Made by a program: the position numbers and the translations under genes. Of a stretch of 64,000 nucleotides of DNA, positions 10,700 to 20,485 are shown in pieces (the first letter of the stretch is position 1; every line of letters starts with the position of its first letter). The stretch comes from JADJPO01 sp963825645 (GTDB lineage: Bacteria > Actinomycetota > Actinomycetes > Actinomycetales > Kineosporiaceae): assembly GCA_963825645.1 (NCBI GenBank), contig CAWGTT010000010.1, positions 1-64,000 on the forward strand, in the 5' to 3' direction. Below the pieces are notes generated by a model. The model saw nothing but the letters and a program-made list of their open reading frames with translations, had not been told where the DNA came from and searched no databases.

Positions 10700-11451
10700 C
10701 CGCACCCTTACAACACCGCCTTGGAGTCTGGCGGTCGCTGGCCATCTACTACGGCAATCCCACGCGCCTGCGGCGGATGACGACGTTTTATAGCCAGTTC
10801 ATCAAACCCGGCTCGCTCTGTTTTGATATCGGCGCCCATGTCGGCAGCCGAATCCGGCCCTGGCTGCAACTCGGCGCTCGCGTGGTGGCGCTGGAACCGC
10901 AGCCGCAGCTCATGCCGGTGCTGGAGAGACTATACGGCCGCTCCGGTCAGGTGACCCTGTTCCAACAAGCCGTTGGCGCGGCTGAGGGCACGGCCACGCT
11001 GCTGGCCAGCCCGTCCAATCCAACCGTGGCGACGTTGTCGGCCGATTGGATTGACGCGATTCGGCACGATTCCGGATTTGAAGGCATCTCCTGGGAACCG
11101 AGCGCCAGCGTGTCGGTCACAACGCTCGATGCGCTCATCGCCCGGTTCGGCCGGCCTGATTACTGCAAGATCGATGTCGAAGGATATGAACTGGACGTAT
11201 TGAACGGTCTATCGCAGGCGCTGCCGGTCGTCTCGTTCGAGTACATCCCGATCACGATTGACCGCGCTACCGCCTGCGTCGCTCGCCTGGGTCAACTGGG
11301 TGATTATGAGTTCAATTGGTTTGAGGGGGAAACCCACCGCTGGCAGTCAGCGAACTGGCTGGATACCGAAGCGTTTGACGGTGCGCTGGTTCAGTTGGCA
11401 GGCCAACGCCGGTCGGGTGACATCTTCGCCCGGGAGCGATCAGTCGCCTGA
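10696..11451 (+). CDS. FkbM family methyltransferase
   Basis: A 251-residue protein with SLCFDIGAHVGSRIRPWLQL (SAM-binding motif I), VVALEPQPQLMPVLERL, and PDYCKIDVEGYELDVLNGL, the K-I-D-V-E-G-x-E signature of the FkbM family of SAM-dependent O-methyltransferases. These act on glycans, lipids or natural products. The GTG start at 10696 overlaps the stop of the DinB gene. It is intact and overlaps the end of the convergent MFS gene by about 12 bases. Confidence 0.85.
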   Translation: MTAPLQHRLGVWRSLAIYYGNPTRLRRMTTFYSQFIKPGSLCFDIGAHVGSRIRPWLQLGARVVALEPQPQLMPVLERLYGRSGQVTLFQQAVGAAEGTATLLASPSNPTVATLSADWIDAIRHDSGFEGISWEPSASVSVTTLDALIARFGRPDYCKIDVEGYELDVLNGLSQALPVVSFEYIPITIDRATACVARLGQLGDYEFNWFEGETHRWQSANWLDTEAFDGALVQLAGQRRSGDIFARERSVA

Positions 11452-12726
11452 GGTCGGCGCGATGAGGTACGTCGGAAGAGCGTGGGTCTGCGTATACCAG
11501 TAGAAGAACGCCATCGCGGCGGCTGATGTCAGGCCTACTGCGGCAAACAGGAACCAGGGAAGACCCGGTCGCTGCAGTTGCGCCGCCAAATCGACCAGTC
11601 GAGCCGCCGCAAATGTGTCCCAGCCCGCCGCCAATCGCCAGCGAGAGCGAACTGACCCCAAAATAGGCGCCGCGCGCACGGGGATTGGCTACGTCGGCAA
11701 TCACCGTTTGGGAGCTTGGCAATACCAGCACGGTTCCGAGCGAGAAGAAGAACAGGGCCGCATAGAACTGGAATGTTGTTTCGGTCAACGCAACCAGTCC
11801 CAAACCGGAACCCATCGATATCATGCCGACGACAATGATGGGAATCGGCGGCAGCAGACGCTGGGCCAGCTTGAGAGCGGGCACTTGTAACAGGATCGCC
11901 AGCACCGCGCTGACAGTGAACAACACACTCACACTGCTGGTATCGCCGGTCAGTTCCTTTATCTGCAGCGGCAGGGCAATCGACAACTGGACCCACATGA
12001 ACCAGAAGCCCATCATGATCGCCGTGAACACCATGAATGGCCGATCGGTGAGGGGCAGCTGCAGGCCCTTGAGGCCGGATTGCGGATCGCTGCAAACTGT
12101 AACCGGTGGCAGGGCAATCCAGGTGACGAAGAAAGCCAGCATGAAGAATAGCCGCCGCGCCGAGGCCAACCACACGAAAGTCAAACGCAATCAGCGCCGC
12201 CCCGATCAGCGGGCCGACGGTGCGGGCAATGTTCTGAAGGATGCCGACCTGCCCATCAATGGACGACAATTGTTCCGGTGGAGCCAGCGAGGCCAGCGTC
12301 GGCCTTCTGCGGCGCATCGAACAACGCCCCACCCACGGCAGCCAGGAAGCCAGACAGCAGCAGCATCCACGGTACGGTCGCATAGCCCATCAGTACAAAG
12401 CTCACCGCGCGAATGAGCACGCCCAGCAAGATAAGCTGCTTGGGGCCCACCGTGTCGGCCAGCGCGCCGCCGAAGACAGTCAGGCCCTGTTCCACAAACT
12501 GGCGCACCGCCAGAACCAACCCGATAAACGCCGCCGCCCAGCCCAGATCGTCCACGAAGTGGACTGACACCAGCGGGATGATCAGAAAGAACCCGGCATT
12601 CATCAGGAACCAGTCTGACATGATCGTCAGGACACCGATTTGCCGGGCACGGGGGCTAAGGTCTTGCGGGGGAAAGGGTTGCCTTGTGCATGAAGCTCCG
12701 ACACAGCCAGACACACCGCGCCACAA
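11440..12726 (-). CDS. MFS transporter, frameshifted
   Basis: Repeated hydrophobic helices with MFS signatures: near the start ARQIGVLTIMSDWFLMNAGFF, GGALADTVGPKQLILLGVLI (motif A, G-x3-D-x2-G-x-[KR]) and SGFLAAVGGALFDAP; later TAIMMGFWFMWVQLSIALPL, LPPIPIIVVGMISMGSGLGL and SSQTVIADVANPRARGAYFGV. This is the 12-helix drug/H+ antiporter type, likely an exporter in the inner membrane. About 425 residues in three frames, with changes near 12,300, 12,170 and 11,670. Start uncertain (12726 or an ATG a few codons further in). Confidence 0.75.
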
Positions 12727-12808
12727 GCATGACGAGGTGGTCGCCGGTCAGCGGGAATGACTTGAAGGGGTTTGTTCGATCGAGCGAATAGGCTCCTGTG
12801 GCCGAATT

Positions 12809-15800
12809 CTAGCGGCAGAATGCGTTGCCAATCGGCTCAAACGTGTCGGCCAGATTGGACAGCGCGCCGGCCGGCCAGACCGCCAAGTCACCAGTGTATA
12901 GCACCTGGTTCATCAGGCCAAACGGGTTGCTCAGCGCAGCCATTTCGGCGGCGGCATTGATCTCTAGTTCGACGACCCATTGCCCGCCTCCGGCCTCGCC
13001 CACCGCGGCCGACCAGTTCGGTGCTGGTGTAGTTGGAGTTCCATTCGGCGTTGTCGCTGTTCGATCCGATGCCCGCCCACATGCTTTTGGCCCCGTCACG
13101 CGTCACCTGAATGAAGCGATCGGCCGTATCGGGGTCACCACCGTTGGCCGTGGTATCGAAGTAGACCCGCAGCGAATCAGTCGGATCATTGACGTCGTCG
13201 TTGATCAGGAAGGCCATGTAGAGCCGTCCGGCGTCGCGCGTGAAATACACCTGTACCAGCCGGGCAGGGTTGCCCTCCGGTTGGAATTGGTATAGCGGCG
13301 AGCCATTCCACTCCGTCCCCAGGTTGAACACGCCATCGATGGTCGGCGGCGAGACCACAGCAACTGACACGAGTAGGTCGGCGGTGGCGCGGAGGTCACG
13401 GAAGGCGTCGGCGAAACGGCCGCGGTTGTGGCGGTTGGGGTGAAGGTCGGCAGTGGGGTGAAGGTTGGCGTCACCGTCGGCAGCGGCGTACCGGTTGATG
13501 TGACCGTTGGCAAGGGCGTAATTGTCGGCGTCACGGTGGGCAGCGGCGTCCAGGTCGACGTAACAGAGGGCGGCGGCGTCAAGGTCAGCGTCGGCGTGCC
13601 GGTGGGCGCATTCGGCACCAGCGGATTAGTACCCTGGGCTACTTCGACGCCATCGGGTATCCCATCCCCGTCCGTGTCGGCCAGACGCGGATTCGTCTTG
13701 TGGCGATTCACCTCGTCGCCGTCGAGCAGGATGTCATTATCCGTGTCACGATTGCGCGGATCAGTCGAGTGAACCAGTACCTCATCGCCATCCGTCAGTC
13801 CGTCCGCATCCGTGTCGCGGTTGTTCGGGTCCGTGCCGATGACGGCTTCCTGCTCATTGCTCAGGCCATCCTGATCGCTGTCGCCCTGGGCAAGCGCCGT
13901 TGCCGACGAACTGGTTGCCGCGGCCACCTGGGTGCTGACAACGGATGTTTGCACCACAGCCACGCCGGTCTGTGTCGCGGCGATCTCCGGGAAGGACAGG
14001 GTCGCCGTGGGTGTGGACGTGGCGCCAATGCCAAACAGGCGCGAACGATTGGTCCATAGGCTCAGCAAACCCAGGATCAGGGCAATGGTCCCCAGGAACA
14101 GCAGGAGATAGAGCCAGAACGGCGGAATGAACGGCCGATTGACGGCATCACCGGTCATGACATGGCGGCCACCCTTACTCGAGGCAACCTCGATCTCAAA
14201 CGGATAGGACTGCTCCTTGCCGAACCAGCTTGATTGACGGGCTTCCAGCGCCATTTCGACCAGCGCCGTTTGGCCAGGCTCCAGCAGAATCCGGCCGCGT
14301 TCGCCCTGGAAGCGCAAGGCTTGTTCAATGTCGCGGGCAACGACACTGAATTGGCTGGGTACGTTGCCGGTATTGCGAATGGTGACCGTCAGGTGTCCGG
14401 GCAGTCGCACCTCATCCGTGTCGATGCTCGCCTCGAAAGCCTCCAAGCCACCGATAGTCAGTGACGCGTTTGTGCTGACGTCGATGTCGGGGTGGCGCTG
14501 CGATACAACCTGCAGACGCAGCCGCTGCTTGCCGGACGGAATATTCTGGTCGCGCGGCACGCGAATGCTGAAGGAGAAAGAGATTGTGTTGTTGGCTGGG
14601 GCCTGTTTGAACTCGTCAGGCAAAATCAGCCACGAGGGATCAATGCCCTGGACGCGCAAATAGACTCGGTCGTCACTGTCCGTGCGGTTTTCGATATCGA
14701 CCTTGAGATCCAGCTTCTGGCCCGGTTCGGCAAAGAGCTGGTTGCGCGGCATGTAGATCGCCAGCGGCGGTTCTTCGACCGGCGGGGGCGGAGCCGGCGG
14801 GGTAATGTTTTCTACGGCGACAACGGCCGCACCGGTTGCGGCCGCCAAGGCCATTCCGGGGGTGATTGGCCCGGAAACCACCTCGGCCGGCGGCTCCATT
14901 ACCGCAACCGGCATCTCCGGACCTTCCAGGGTCATCTCATAGGGGCCAATCCGCATGACCGAATTAACCGGCAGGGGGGCCGGCTCTTCAGGCCGCAGGC
15001 GATGATCGTTGACCCAGGTGCCGTTGATGCCGCCCTGATCGATAACCTCCCACCCCAGCGATGTTGCCTGAATGCGGGTGTGATGCCGCGACACGCCGTC
15101 TGCGGGTAGGACGATATCATTATCAGGATTGCGCCCCAACGTAATTACCGACCGGGTGAGCGGGACAATGCTCTTGGGGTGGCCCGGCGTATGAATGTGC
15201 AGTTCGTAGCCCGGCGGCGGTTCTGGCAGCTGCTCCAGAATATCAAGCTCCTGGTGAATCATTACCCGCGTCGGCGAGCCTTCAAGCGCGATAAAGGCGC
15301 TGCGCAGAGCATCGGCCATCTCCGCGCCGGAATTAAAGCGGACGTCGGGTGACTTGGATAAGCGCTCTTTCGAGCAGCGTGTCGATGATCGGTGGGACTT
15401 CCGGCCGGATCTCGCTGGCCGCCTGTGGCATGGTCCCTGCCTGGTGCGTGGATATGGCCTCGGTCAGCGTATTGAACGTGAAGGGCAGCTTGTTCGTCAC
15501 CAGCTCATAGAGCACAATGCCCAGTGAGTAGAGATCGGAACGGCCGTCCAGTTCCTTGCCCTCGCATTGCTCCGGCGACATGTAGGTTGGTGTGCCGACG
15601 GTTGTGCCGCTTTGGGTGATCGCGTCGCTCTCCTGCAGCTTGACCAGGCCGAAGTCGGTCAACAAGGCACGGAAGGGTTGGGCCCCGGCTTCGTCCGGCC
15701 GGCTCAGCCGCTTGAGGATGATGTTGCCGGGCTTGACATCGCGATGGACGATTTTGCGCCGGTGGGCATAGTCGAGGGCCTCGGCGATTTGAATGGCGAT

Positions 15801-16157
15801 CTGCAGGCTTTGGGTCAGCGGCAGAAACTTCTGCATGCGTTGGAGGCGCCGCAAGTGGTCGCGCAAACTGCCTCCATCGACGTATTCCATGGCGATGAAC
15901 AATCCCTGCTCCGAGTCGCCAAAGTCATAGACCCGCACAATAGACGGATGGTCCAGTTGGGCGGCCGTCCGCGCTTCCTGCACCAGGCGCGCCCGAAATT
16001 CCTCTTGCCGCGCGAAATGGGCATGCATGAGCTTGATCGCCAGCGAGCGTTCCAGGTTGAGATCGTACCCCCGATAGACCGTGCCCATACCGCCGTCGCC
16101 CAATAACGCATCCAGGCGATAGCGGCGATTCAGCAGTTGGCCGATATAGGTGGTCAT
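12809..16157 (-). CDS. Ser/Thr protein kinase with FHA, transmembrane, calcium-repeat and CBM9-like domains
   Basis: From the ATG at 16157 (GGAG just upstream) a PknB-type kinase domain runs about 270 residues: GDGGMGTVYRGYDL, LAIKLMHAHF, HRDVKPGNI (catalytic loop), TDFGLVKL and GTPTYMSPEQ. A one-base insertion near 15,350 hides the join SKSPDVRFNSGAEMADALRS, after which come an FHA domain (SVITLGRNPDNDIVLP, GVSRHHTRI, GGINGTWVN), immunoglobulin-like or TPM-type beta regions, one membrane helix (FWLYLLLFLGTIALILGLLS), four thrombospondin-3-like D-x-D-x-D-G repeats, a long Pro/Thr-rich stalk, and a CBM9-like end (IDGVFNLGTEWNGS, DDVNDPTDSLRVYFD) after frame changes near 13,330 and 13,030. About 1,115 residues. 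A cytoplasmic kinase-FHA half and an exported sensor half is the likely layout. Confidence 0.7.
13425..13620 (-). repeat. Tandem imperfect repeats coding a Pro/Thr stalk
   Basis: Within the kinase-FHA gene an imperfect unit of about 36 bases repeats several times; on the coding strand it gives runs such as PLPTVTPTITPLPTVTSTGT. It forms a stiff extracellular linker between the calcium repeats and the CBM9-like domain. Confidence 0.7.
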
Positions 16158-17228
16158 GACCGGGTCTCCATGCGTGACAACTGGCGTGCGCCGCAGTACT
16201 GACGTCAAAGCGTCGGCAAAGGCCTGAACATCTTCATCGCCAATCCAGTAGTGCGTGACAGCGCGAAAGCCGCGTCCGCCATTCGTGCCCACATAGACGT
16301 TCGCCTCCGCAGCCATCGCGTCGGCAATCTCGCCCGCCGACAGGGGCACATCGTCGGCCAATGCGAAGAACACCATATTGGTGCGAACCATATCCGGTTC
16401 AACTACGATTTCGGGCAGGAGCGCCAGGCGTTCGGCCAATTGACGCGCACGCGCATGATCTTCACCCAAGCGCTCGACCATTTCATTGAGGGCCACAATG
16501 CCGGCGGCGGCGATCACACCGGCCTGGCGCATACCACCACCCAGAGCCTTCCGAATGCGGCGCGCGTGATAAATGAATTCATCGGAACCGCACAATACCG
16601 ATCCAACCGGCGCGCACAAGCCCTTGCTTAGGCAAAAGGTGACCGAGTCGACGTGCCGGGTCAGATCGGTCGCGTCGAGATTCTGGGCCACGGCCGCGTT
16701 AAAGAGCCGCGCACCGTCCATGTGCATGGCCAGACCATGTTCGTCAACCACACGGCGCACAGCCGCCAGATACTCCGGCGGCAGCGGATAGCCATGTTTC
16801 GCGCCATAGCTGTTCTCGACCAGGACCAGCCGTGTGCGTGGCAGATGGGGATCGTCATCGCGCACGGCGCCGGCAATGGCGGCCGGATCCATACGCCCGA
16901 TTGCGTCGGTCGGCAGCGGATAGGGCGTCACACCACCCAGCGCGGCCATACTGCCCGCTTCCCACGAAAACACATGTGAATCCTGACCCAGGATCGCTTC
17001 GTCGCCGCGCGTGGCATGGCTCAATATGGCGACCAGATTGCCCATGGTACCACTGGATACAAAGAGGCCCGCCTCCTTGCCGGTCATGGCCGCGGCGAGC
17101 GCTTCGAGTTCGTTGACCGTGGGATCCTCGCCATAGACATCGTCGCCCAAAGGGGCACGAACCATCGCCTGGCGCATTGCAGGCGTCGGCCAGGTAACCG
17201 TGTCCGACCGGAAGTCGATCCTATCCAT
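16158..17228 (-). CDS. ltaE: Low-specificity L-threonine aldolase
   Basis: MDRIDFRSDTVTWPTPAMRQAM is the classic start; GDDVYGEDPTVNELEALAA, FVSSGTMGNLVAILSH, ENSYGAKHGYPLP, MHMDGARLFNAAV and FCLSKGLCAPVGSVLCG (PLP lysine in LSKGL) follow. The enzyme splits L-threonine or L-allo-threonine to glycine and acetaldehyde with PLP. About 345 residues, then the frame continues without a stop into the kinase. A one-base indel close to 16,200 would give a TGA that overlaps the kinase ATG (ATGA), so I treat them as two genes; an in-frame fusion cannot be excluded from sequence alone. Confidence 0.88.
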
Positions 17229-17273
17229 ACGTGAAGTTTACGTTAAGAAGAATACTTTGCAAGACGTCGAACC

Positions 17274-18278
17274 TTAAATGGCATCGGCGAAGGGGACACC
17301 CTGCTCGACAAAGAGCTCGGTGGAGGTTGTGTCGGGCACCAGCAGGCGCAACGCTTTCGGCCGCACTTCGCACACAATCGGTGTGGAACCGGCGGATTCG
17401 CCGTCGGTATGACAGGGCACTGGTGGTTCTGTCTCGATGGTAATATGCGTGCCCGGTATCAGTGTCATCCCGGCAGCCAGGTCGTGCATACCCAACTTGG
17501 CGGCGGCCATGTAGCTGGCCATTCGGGCCACGCGTTGGCTGGGCAGAAGACTATCGGCCGCACTCCCGGCCCGGAAGAGCCATACTTCCATCAACCCATC
17601 ATCCAGCACGCCTTCTGAGTTTAGCAAGACCAGACCACCGGCGTAGCGGCGCGCATTGCTCACCAGAATCATGAGGAAATCATCCTCGACTTGGTGACCA
17701 TCGATTTCTAACTTGGCATGCATGGCCGGCAGTTGGTGCAATTGCGCCGCGGCCTGCAGACTATAGCCAACAGCCCCCATCCGCTTGGACCATGTCGGCC
17801 GTGGTTCGAGACGATCCACGAGATAGGCATCGGCGCCAATACCGCTCCACATAATCCAATGCCGGCTGCGCACGGCTGATGAGGTCCAGCCCAAATCAAT
17901 GGCTTGCACGCGTCCGTGAAGCAGCGTACTAGCTGCCTTGAGCATGCTGCGTGGCTCCACCAGTTGCGGGCGGGGGACATCCAGTTCCTGGGCCAACGCG
18001 TTGGCCGTTCCCGCGGGGATCGGCGCCAGAATGGTTCGAGTGCCTGCGAGCCCGTCGGCAACTTCGCCCAATGTGCCATCACCGCCCGCCGCCAGGACGA
18101 CATCGAGGCCGTCTTCGGCCGCCTGCTTTGCCAATCGGGACGCGTCGCCCGGCCCGGCAGTCGGGCTCAGCGTGACTGTCCAACCTTTCGCACGCCATGT
18201 ATCGGCGATCGGTTCGAGCGCGGCGGCGACAGTGAGTCTGCCCGCCCGCGGGTTGTAGATGAGCGTTGCGGTCGGCAT
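17274..18278 (-). CDS. Diacylglycerol kinase family lipid kinase
   Basis: MPTATLIYNPRAGR begins the protein; the DAGK catalytic motif AAGGDGTLGEVADGL lies at about residues 60-75 and GTANALAQELDVP follows. The C-terminal beta domain has MWSGIGADAYLVDR and LVSNARRYAGGL. About 334 residues, normal for YegS/DgkB-type enzymes that phosphorylate lipids at the inner membrane. I chose the ATG at 18278 over upstream ATGs because homology begins there. Intact. It ends about 45 bases before ltaE on the same strand. Confidence 0.87.
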   Translation of the reverse strand: MPTATLIYNPRAGRLTVAAALEPIADTWRAKGWTVTLSPTAGPGDASRLAKQAAEDGLDVVLAAGGDGTLGEVADGLAGTRTILAPIPAGTANALAQELDVPRPQLVEPRSMLKAASTLLHGRVQAIDLGWTSSAVRSRHWIMWSGIGADAYLVDRLEPRPTWSKRMGAVGYSLQAAAQLHQLPAMHAKLEIDGHQVEDDFLMILVSNARRYAGGLVLLNSEGVLDDGLMEVWLFRAGSAADSLLPSQRVARMASYMAAAKLGMHDLAAGMTLIPGTHITIETEPPVPCHTDGESAGSTPIVCEVRPKALRLLVPDTTSTELFVEQGVPFADAI

Positions 18279-18452
18279 TGCTGGGCGGTGTCCTTCGTAA
18301 AGTGTAGCATACTCCATCAGTCCGTATGATCGCAACCGGCAACAACTCCTCCTCAGGGAATGCACTGGTAGCAAGCGTAACTGTTCCGGAAATCAACCTC
18401 ACTCCGCTATACTTGGCGGCCAGATGCAACTTGACTTACCGGAGGATTACCC

Positions 18453-18875
18453 ATGACCGAAGACGAAAAGGCAGTCTGGACTTTCCTGGACCGCCATTTG
18501 CGCAGCATCTTCACCCAGGACGCAACAACCTACAAGGAGACAACCAGTGCTGACCTTAGCCTGTACGAATGGTTCGTCACGCCCCATCGTCAGGATGGGC
18601 TAGACTTCCATTTCTTCATGATTGAACATGCCTGGGCCGGAACAGGGTTTGATTACCGCTATGATCTGCTGGAACCGCGGCTGCAGCTGCACGGCGATTC
18701 GGCCGTCGTCAGCTATACCTTCATGCTAACCCGGCAAACTCCGGACGGCATCACCCACAGCCAACACAATGAAAGCCGGGTGCTGGTGCGGCGCGATGGG
18801 CAATGGCAGGTTGTCCATGTGCATAAATCTCCGTCATGGAAGGCGCCGCACGAACAACCGGAGAAAGGCACGTAA
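18453..18875 (+). CDS. NTF2-like / SnoaL-like protein
   Basis: A 140-residue protein with the cone-shaped NTF2-like pattern: an N-terminal helix pair (DEKAVWTFLDRHLRSIF), YEWFVTPHRQDGLDFHFFM, and paired strands ending RRDGQWQVVHVHKSPSW, as in CaMKII association-domain and SnoaL_3 proteins. A GGAGG ribosome-binding site stands nine bases ahead of the ATG. The fold is used for small-molecule binding or isomerase-type chemistry; the role here is unknown. It stands alone, divergent from the DagK gene. Confidence 0.7.
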   Translation: MTEDEKAVWTFLDRHLRSIFTQDATTYKETTSADLSLYEWFVTPHRQDGLDFHFFMIEHAWAGTGFDYRYDLLEPRLQLHGDSAVVSYTFMLTRQTPDGITHSQHNESRVLVRRDGQWQVVHVHKSPSWKAPHEQPEKGT

Positions 18876-18955
18876 CCGGTCGATCAGCGTCCGTAGCAGT
18901 CGACATGCCGCACCGCGTCCCATAGTGCGGGGAACCGCCAAGGCGCCGCTCAACG

Positions 18956-18993
18956 AAAAGCCCCTGGTGACGAAAACGTCACCAGGGGCGGTT
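18956..18993 (-). terminator. Hairpin terminator after pspC
   Basis: A perfect 13-bp GC-rich stem (18960-18972 with 18977-18989) has an AAAA loop. On the minus strand it is followed by TTTTC, and it lies 30 bases past the pspC stop. It sits between convergent genes and may also stop plus-strand transcription. Confidence 0.8.
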
Positions 18994-19018
18994 AGCCAAC
19001 TGAAAACGGACGTTGCGG

Positions 19019-19222
19019 CTATGCCTTCGGAATGATCAGCCACATCAGCAAGTACGGGAGGACTCCCGGCAGCCCGCCCGGCAGCAAAAGCAGCACGAAT
19101 GCCAGCCGGAACCAGAAGGCGCTGATGCCAAAGAATGCAGCCAGACCACCACACACACCACCGATCATGCCGTCCTGACGTCGCAGCTTTTTGGTTTGTT
19201 CTACCTCGAATGTCTCTTTCAT
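19019..19222 (-). CDS. pspC: PspC domain protein
   Basis: A 67-residue protein with LRRQDGMIGGVCGGLAAFFG followed by two hydrophobic segments and WLIIPKA. This is a stand-alone PspC domain, the small inner-membrane protein first known from the phage-shock envelope stress response. No other psp genes lie nearby. The ATG at 19222 has an AGGAGT-like site ahead of it. Intact. Confidence 0.85.
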   Translation of the reverse strand: MKETFEVEQTKKLRRQDGMIGGVCGGLAAFFGISAFWFRLAFVLLLLPGGLPGVLPYLLMWLIIPKA

Positions 19223-19369
19223 CGCAACCTACTCCTGTTGATCAACCCTGTTGACCCAATTCTTACAGAACCTCTCGGCGTGACATCACGCCTGGTCTGC
19301 CGATTTCAATCTATGCCCTGTAACGGCCTCATCAATCAATACGCAGGATCGCAGGCAAAGTTGCGACCA

Positions 19370-20485
19370 TCAACCATGATTCAGTTCCCGCAAGCGCGCC
19401 ATCAACATTGTCATGAAGCGCAGATTGTGGACCGTCGCCAGTCGCGGATACAGATTGTCGTTGAGCTTATATAGGTGGTGGAGATAACCCAGAGAATAGC
19501 GCCGACAACAGTCACAGTCGCACACGGCCGAAACGGGCTTGGCTTCCTTGAAGTGGCGGTCGTCGGCCGGATAGCAATAGCTAAACCAGTCCGATCCCGC
19601 AAATGAAGTCATCTGCGCCGGGTTCTGGTTGAACACCATCAGTCGTCCATGCCGCGCATCACGAGTCGGCATCGTGCTGTCGAACAGGTTGTAACCCAAA
19701 CGAACACATGCAGCGACCCCGGCCGGATGCCCCACGCCCAGAGCATGCACCGGATATTGGGCAGGGACCAGTTCGCGCACTAAACCGAGCATATCTTCCA
19801 AGAGATTACCCTGGTTATCCAGCGGCCAGCCGCCGTAGCCATACGCATCGAAGCCCATCGCCAGTAGCGCCTCAGCACACTCACGCCGCAAATCGCCCGA
19901 CAGTCCGCCCTGAATAACGGCCATCAGTTTCGGTCGATCGCTGTCGCTTAACTGCTTCTGTTCCACCAGCTGCTCGAAAGTCGCCTTGCAGCGGCTCGCC
20001 CAACGAATGGTTCGCTGCACCGACACAGACTGCTCGGTCAGCGGATCGTCAGCATGGGTGCAGTCATCGAAGCAAATGAGCATGTCGGATCCATAGGCAA
20101 ACTGGAGCTGGATACTCTTCTCCGGCGTCAGGTTATACTTGCGGTCGCCGCCAGGCCGGAACGTGGCGCCCTTGTCGGTAATGCTGCCGCTCTTGGGATT
20201 CTGTCGGATCAGTGAATATACTTGGAAGCCGCCGGAGTCGGTGAAGATCGGCCGCGACCAGCCTGAGAGCCGGTGCAGCCCACCGAGCGACTGGATGGTG
20301 GATGTTCCCGGCCGCTGCATCAGATGATAGACGTTCATCTGGACGGCCTGGATACGGGCCGATTCCAGATCGGCGGCCGAAACACTGCGCACGACACCCT
20401 GTGTGCCGTCGGGCAGGAAGGCGGGCAGGTCGATTGACCCGTGCGGCAAGCTCAGCCGCGATGTTGTTTCGCTTATATCATTCAT
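19370..20485 (-). CDS. tgt: Queuine/archaeosine tRNA-ribosyltransferase
   Basis: Bacterial tRNA-guanine transglycosylase: FTDSGGFQVYSL (catalytic aspartate), YGSDMLICFDDC, RWASRCKATF, LMAVIQGGLSGDLR, GYGGWPLDN and the zinc site CDCDCCRRYSLGYLHHLY. It swaps guanine-34 for preQ1 in GUN tRNAs. About 371 residues, normal. The GYGGWPLD stretch differs from the G-[FY]-A-[IL]-GGL seen in most bacterial enzymes. I chose the ATG at 20485 because homology starts just after; its start codon overlaps the divergent ATG of rsmF. Confidence 0.88.
   Translation of the reverse strand: MNDISETTSRLSLPHGSIDLPAFLPDGTQGVVRSVSAADLESARIQAVQMNVYHLMQRPGTSTIQSLGGLHRLSGWSRPIFTDSGGFQVYSLIRQNPKSGSITDKGATFRPGGDRKYNLTPEKSIQLQFAYGSDMLICFDDCTHADDPLTEQSVSVQRTIRWASRCKATFEQLVEQKQLSDSDRPKLMAVIQGGLSGDLRRECAEALLAMGFDAYGYGGWPLDNQGNLLEDMLGLVRELVPAQYPVHALGVGHPAGVAACVRLGYNLFDSTMPTRDARHGRLMVFNQNPAQMTSFAGSDWFSYCYPADDRHFKEAKPVSAVCDCDCCRRYSLGYLHHLYKLNDNLYPRLATVHNLRFMTMLMARLRELNHG

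Noticed and set aside
16158..17228. A natural threonine aldolase-kinase fusion
   Set aside because: The frame is open, but a single-base change restores a stop overlapping the kinase ATG with its own ribosome-binding site, and neighbouring genes have many such indels.
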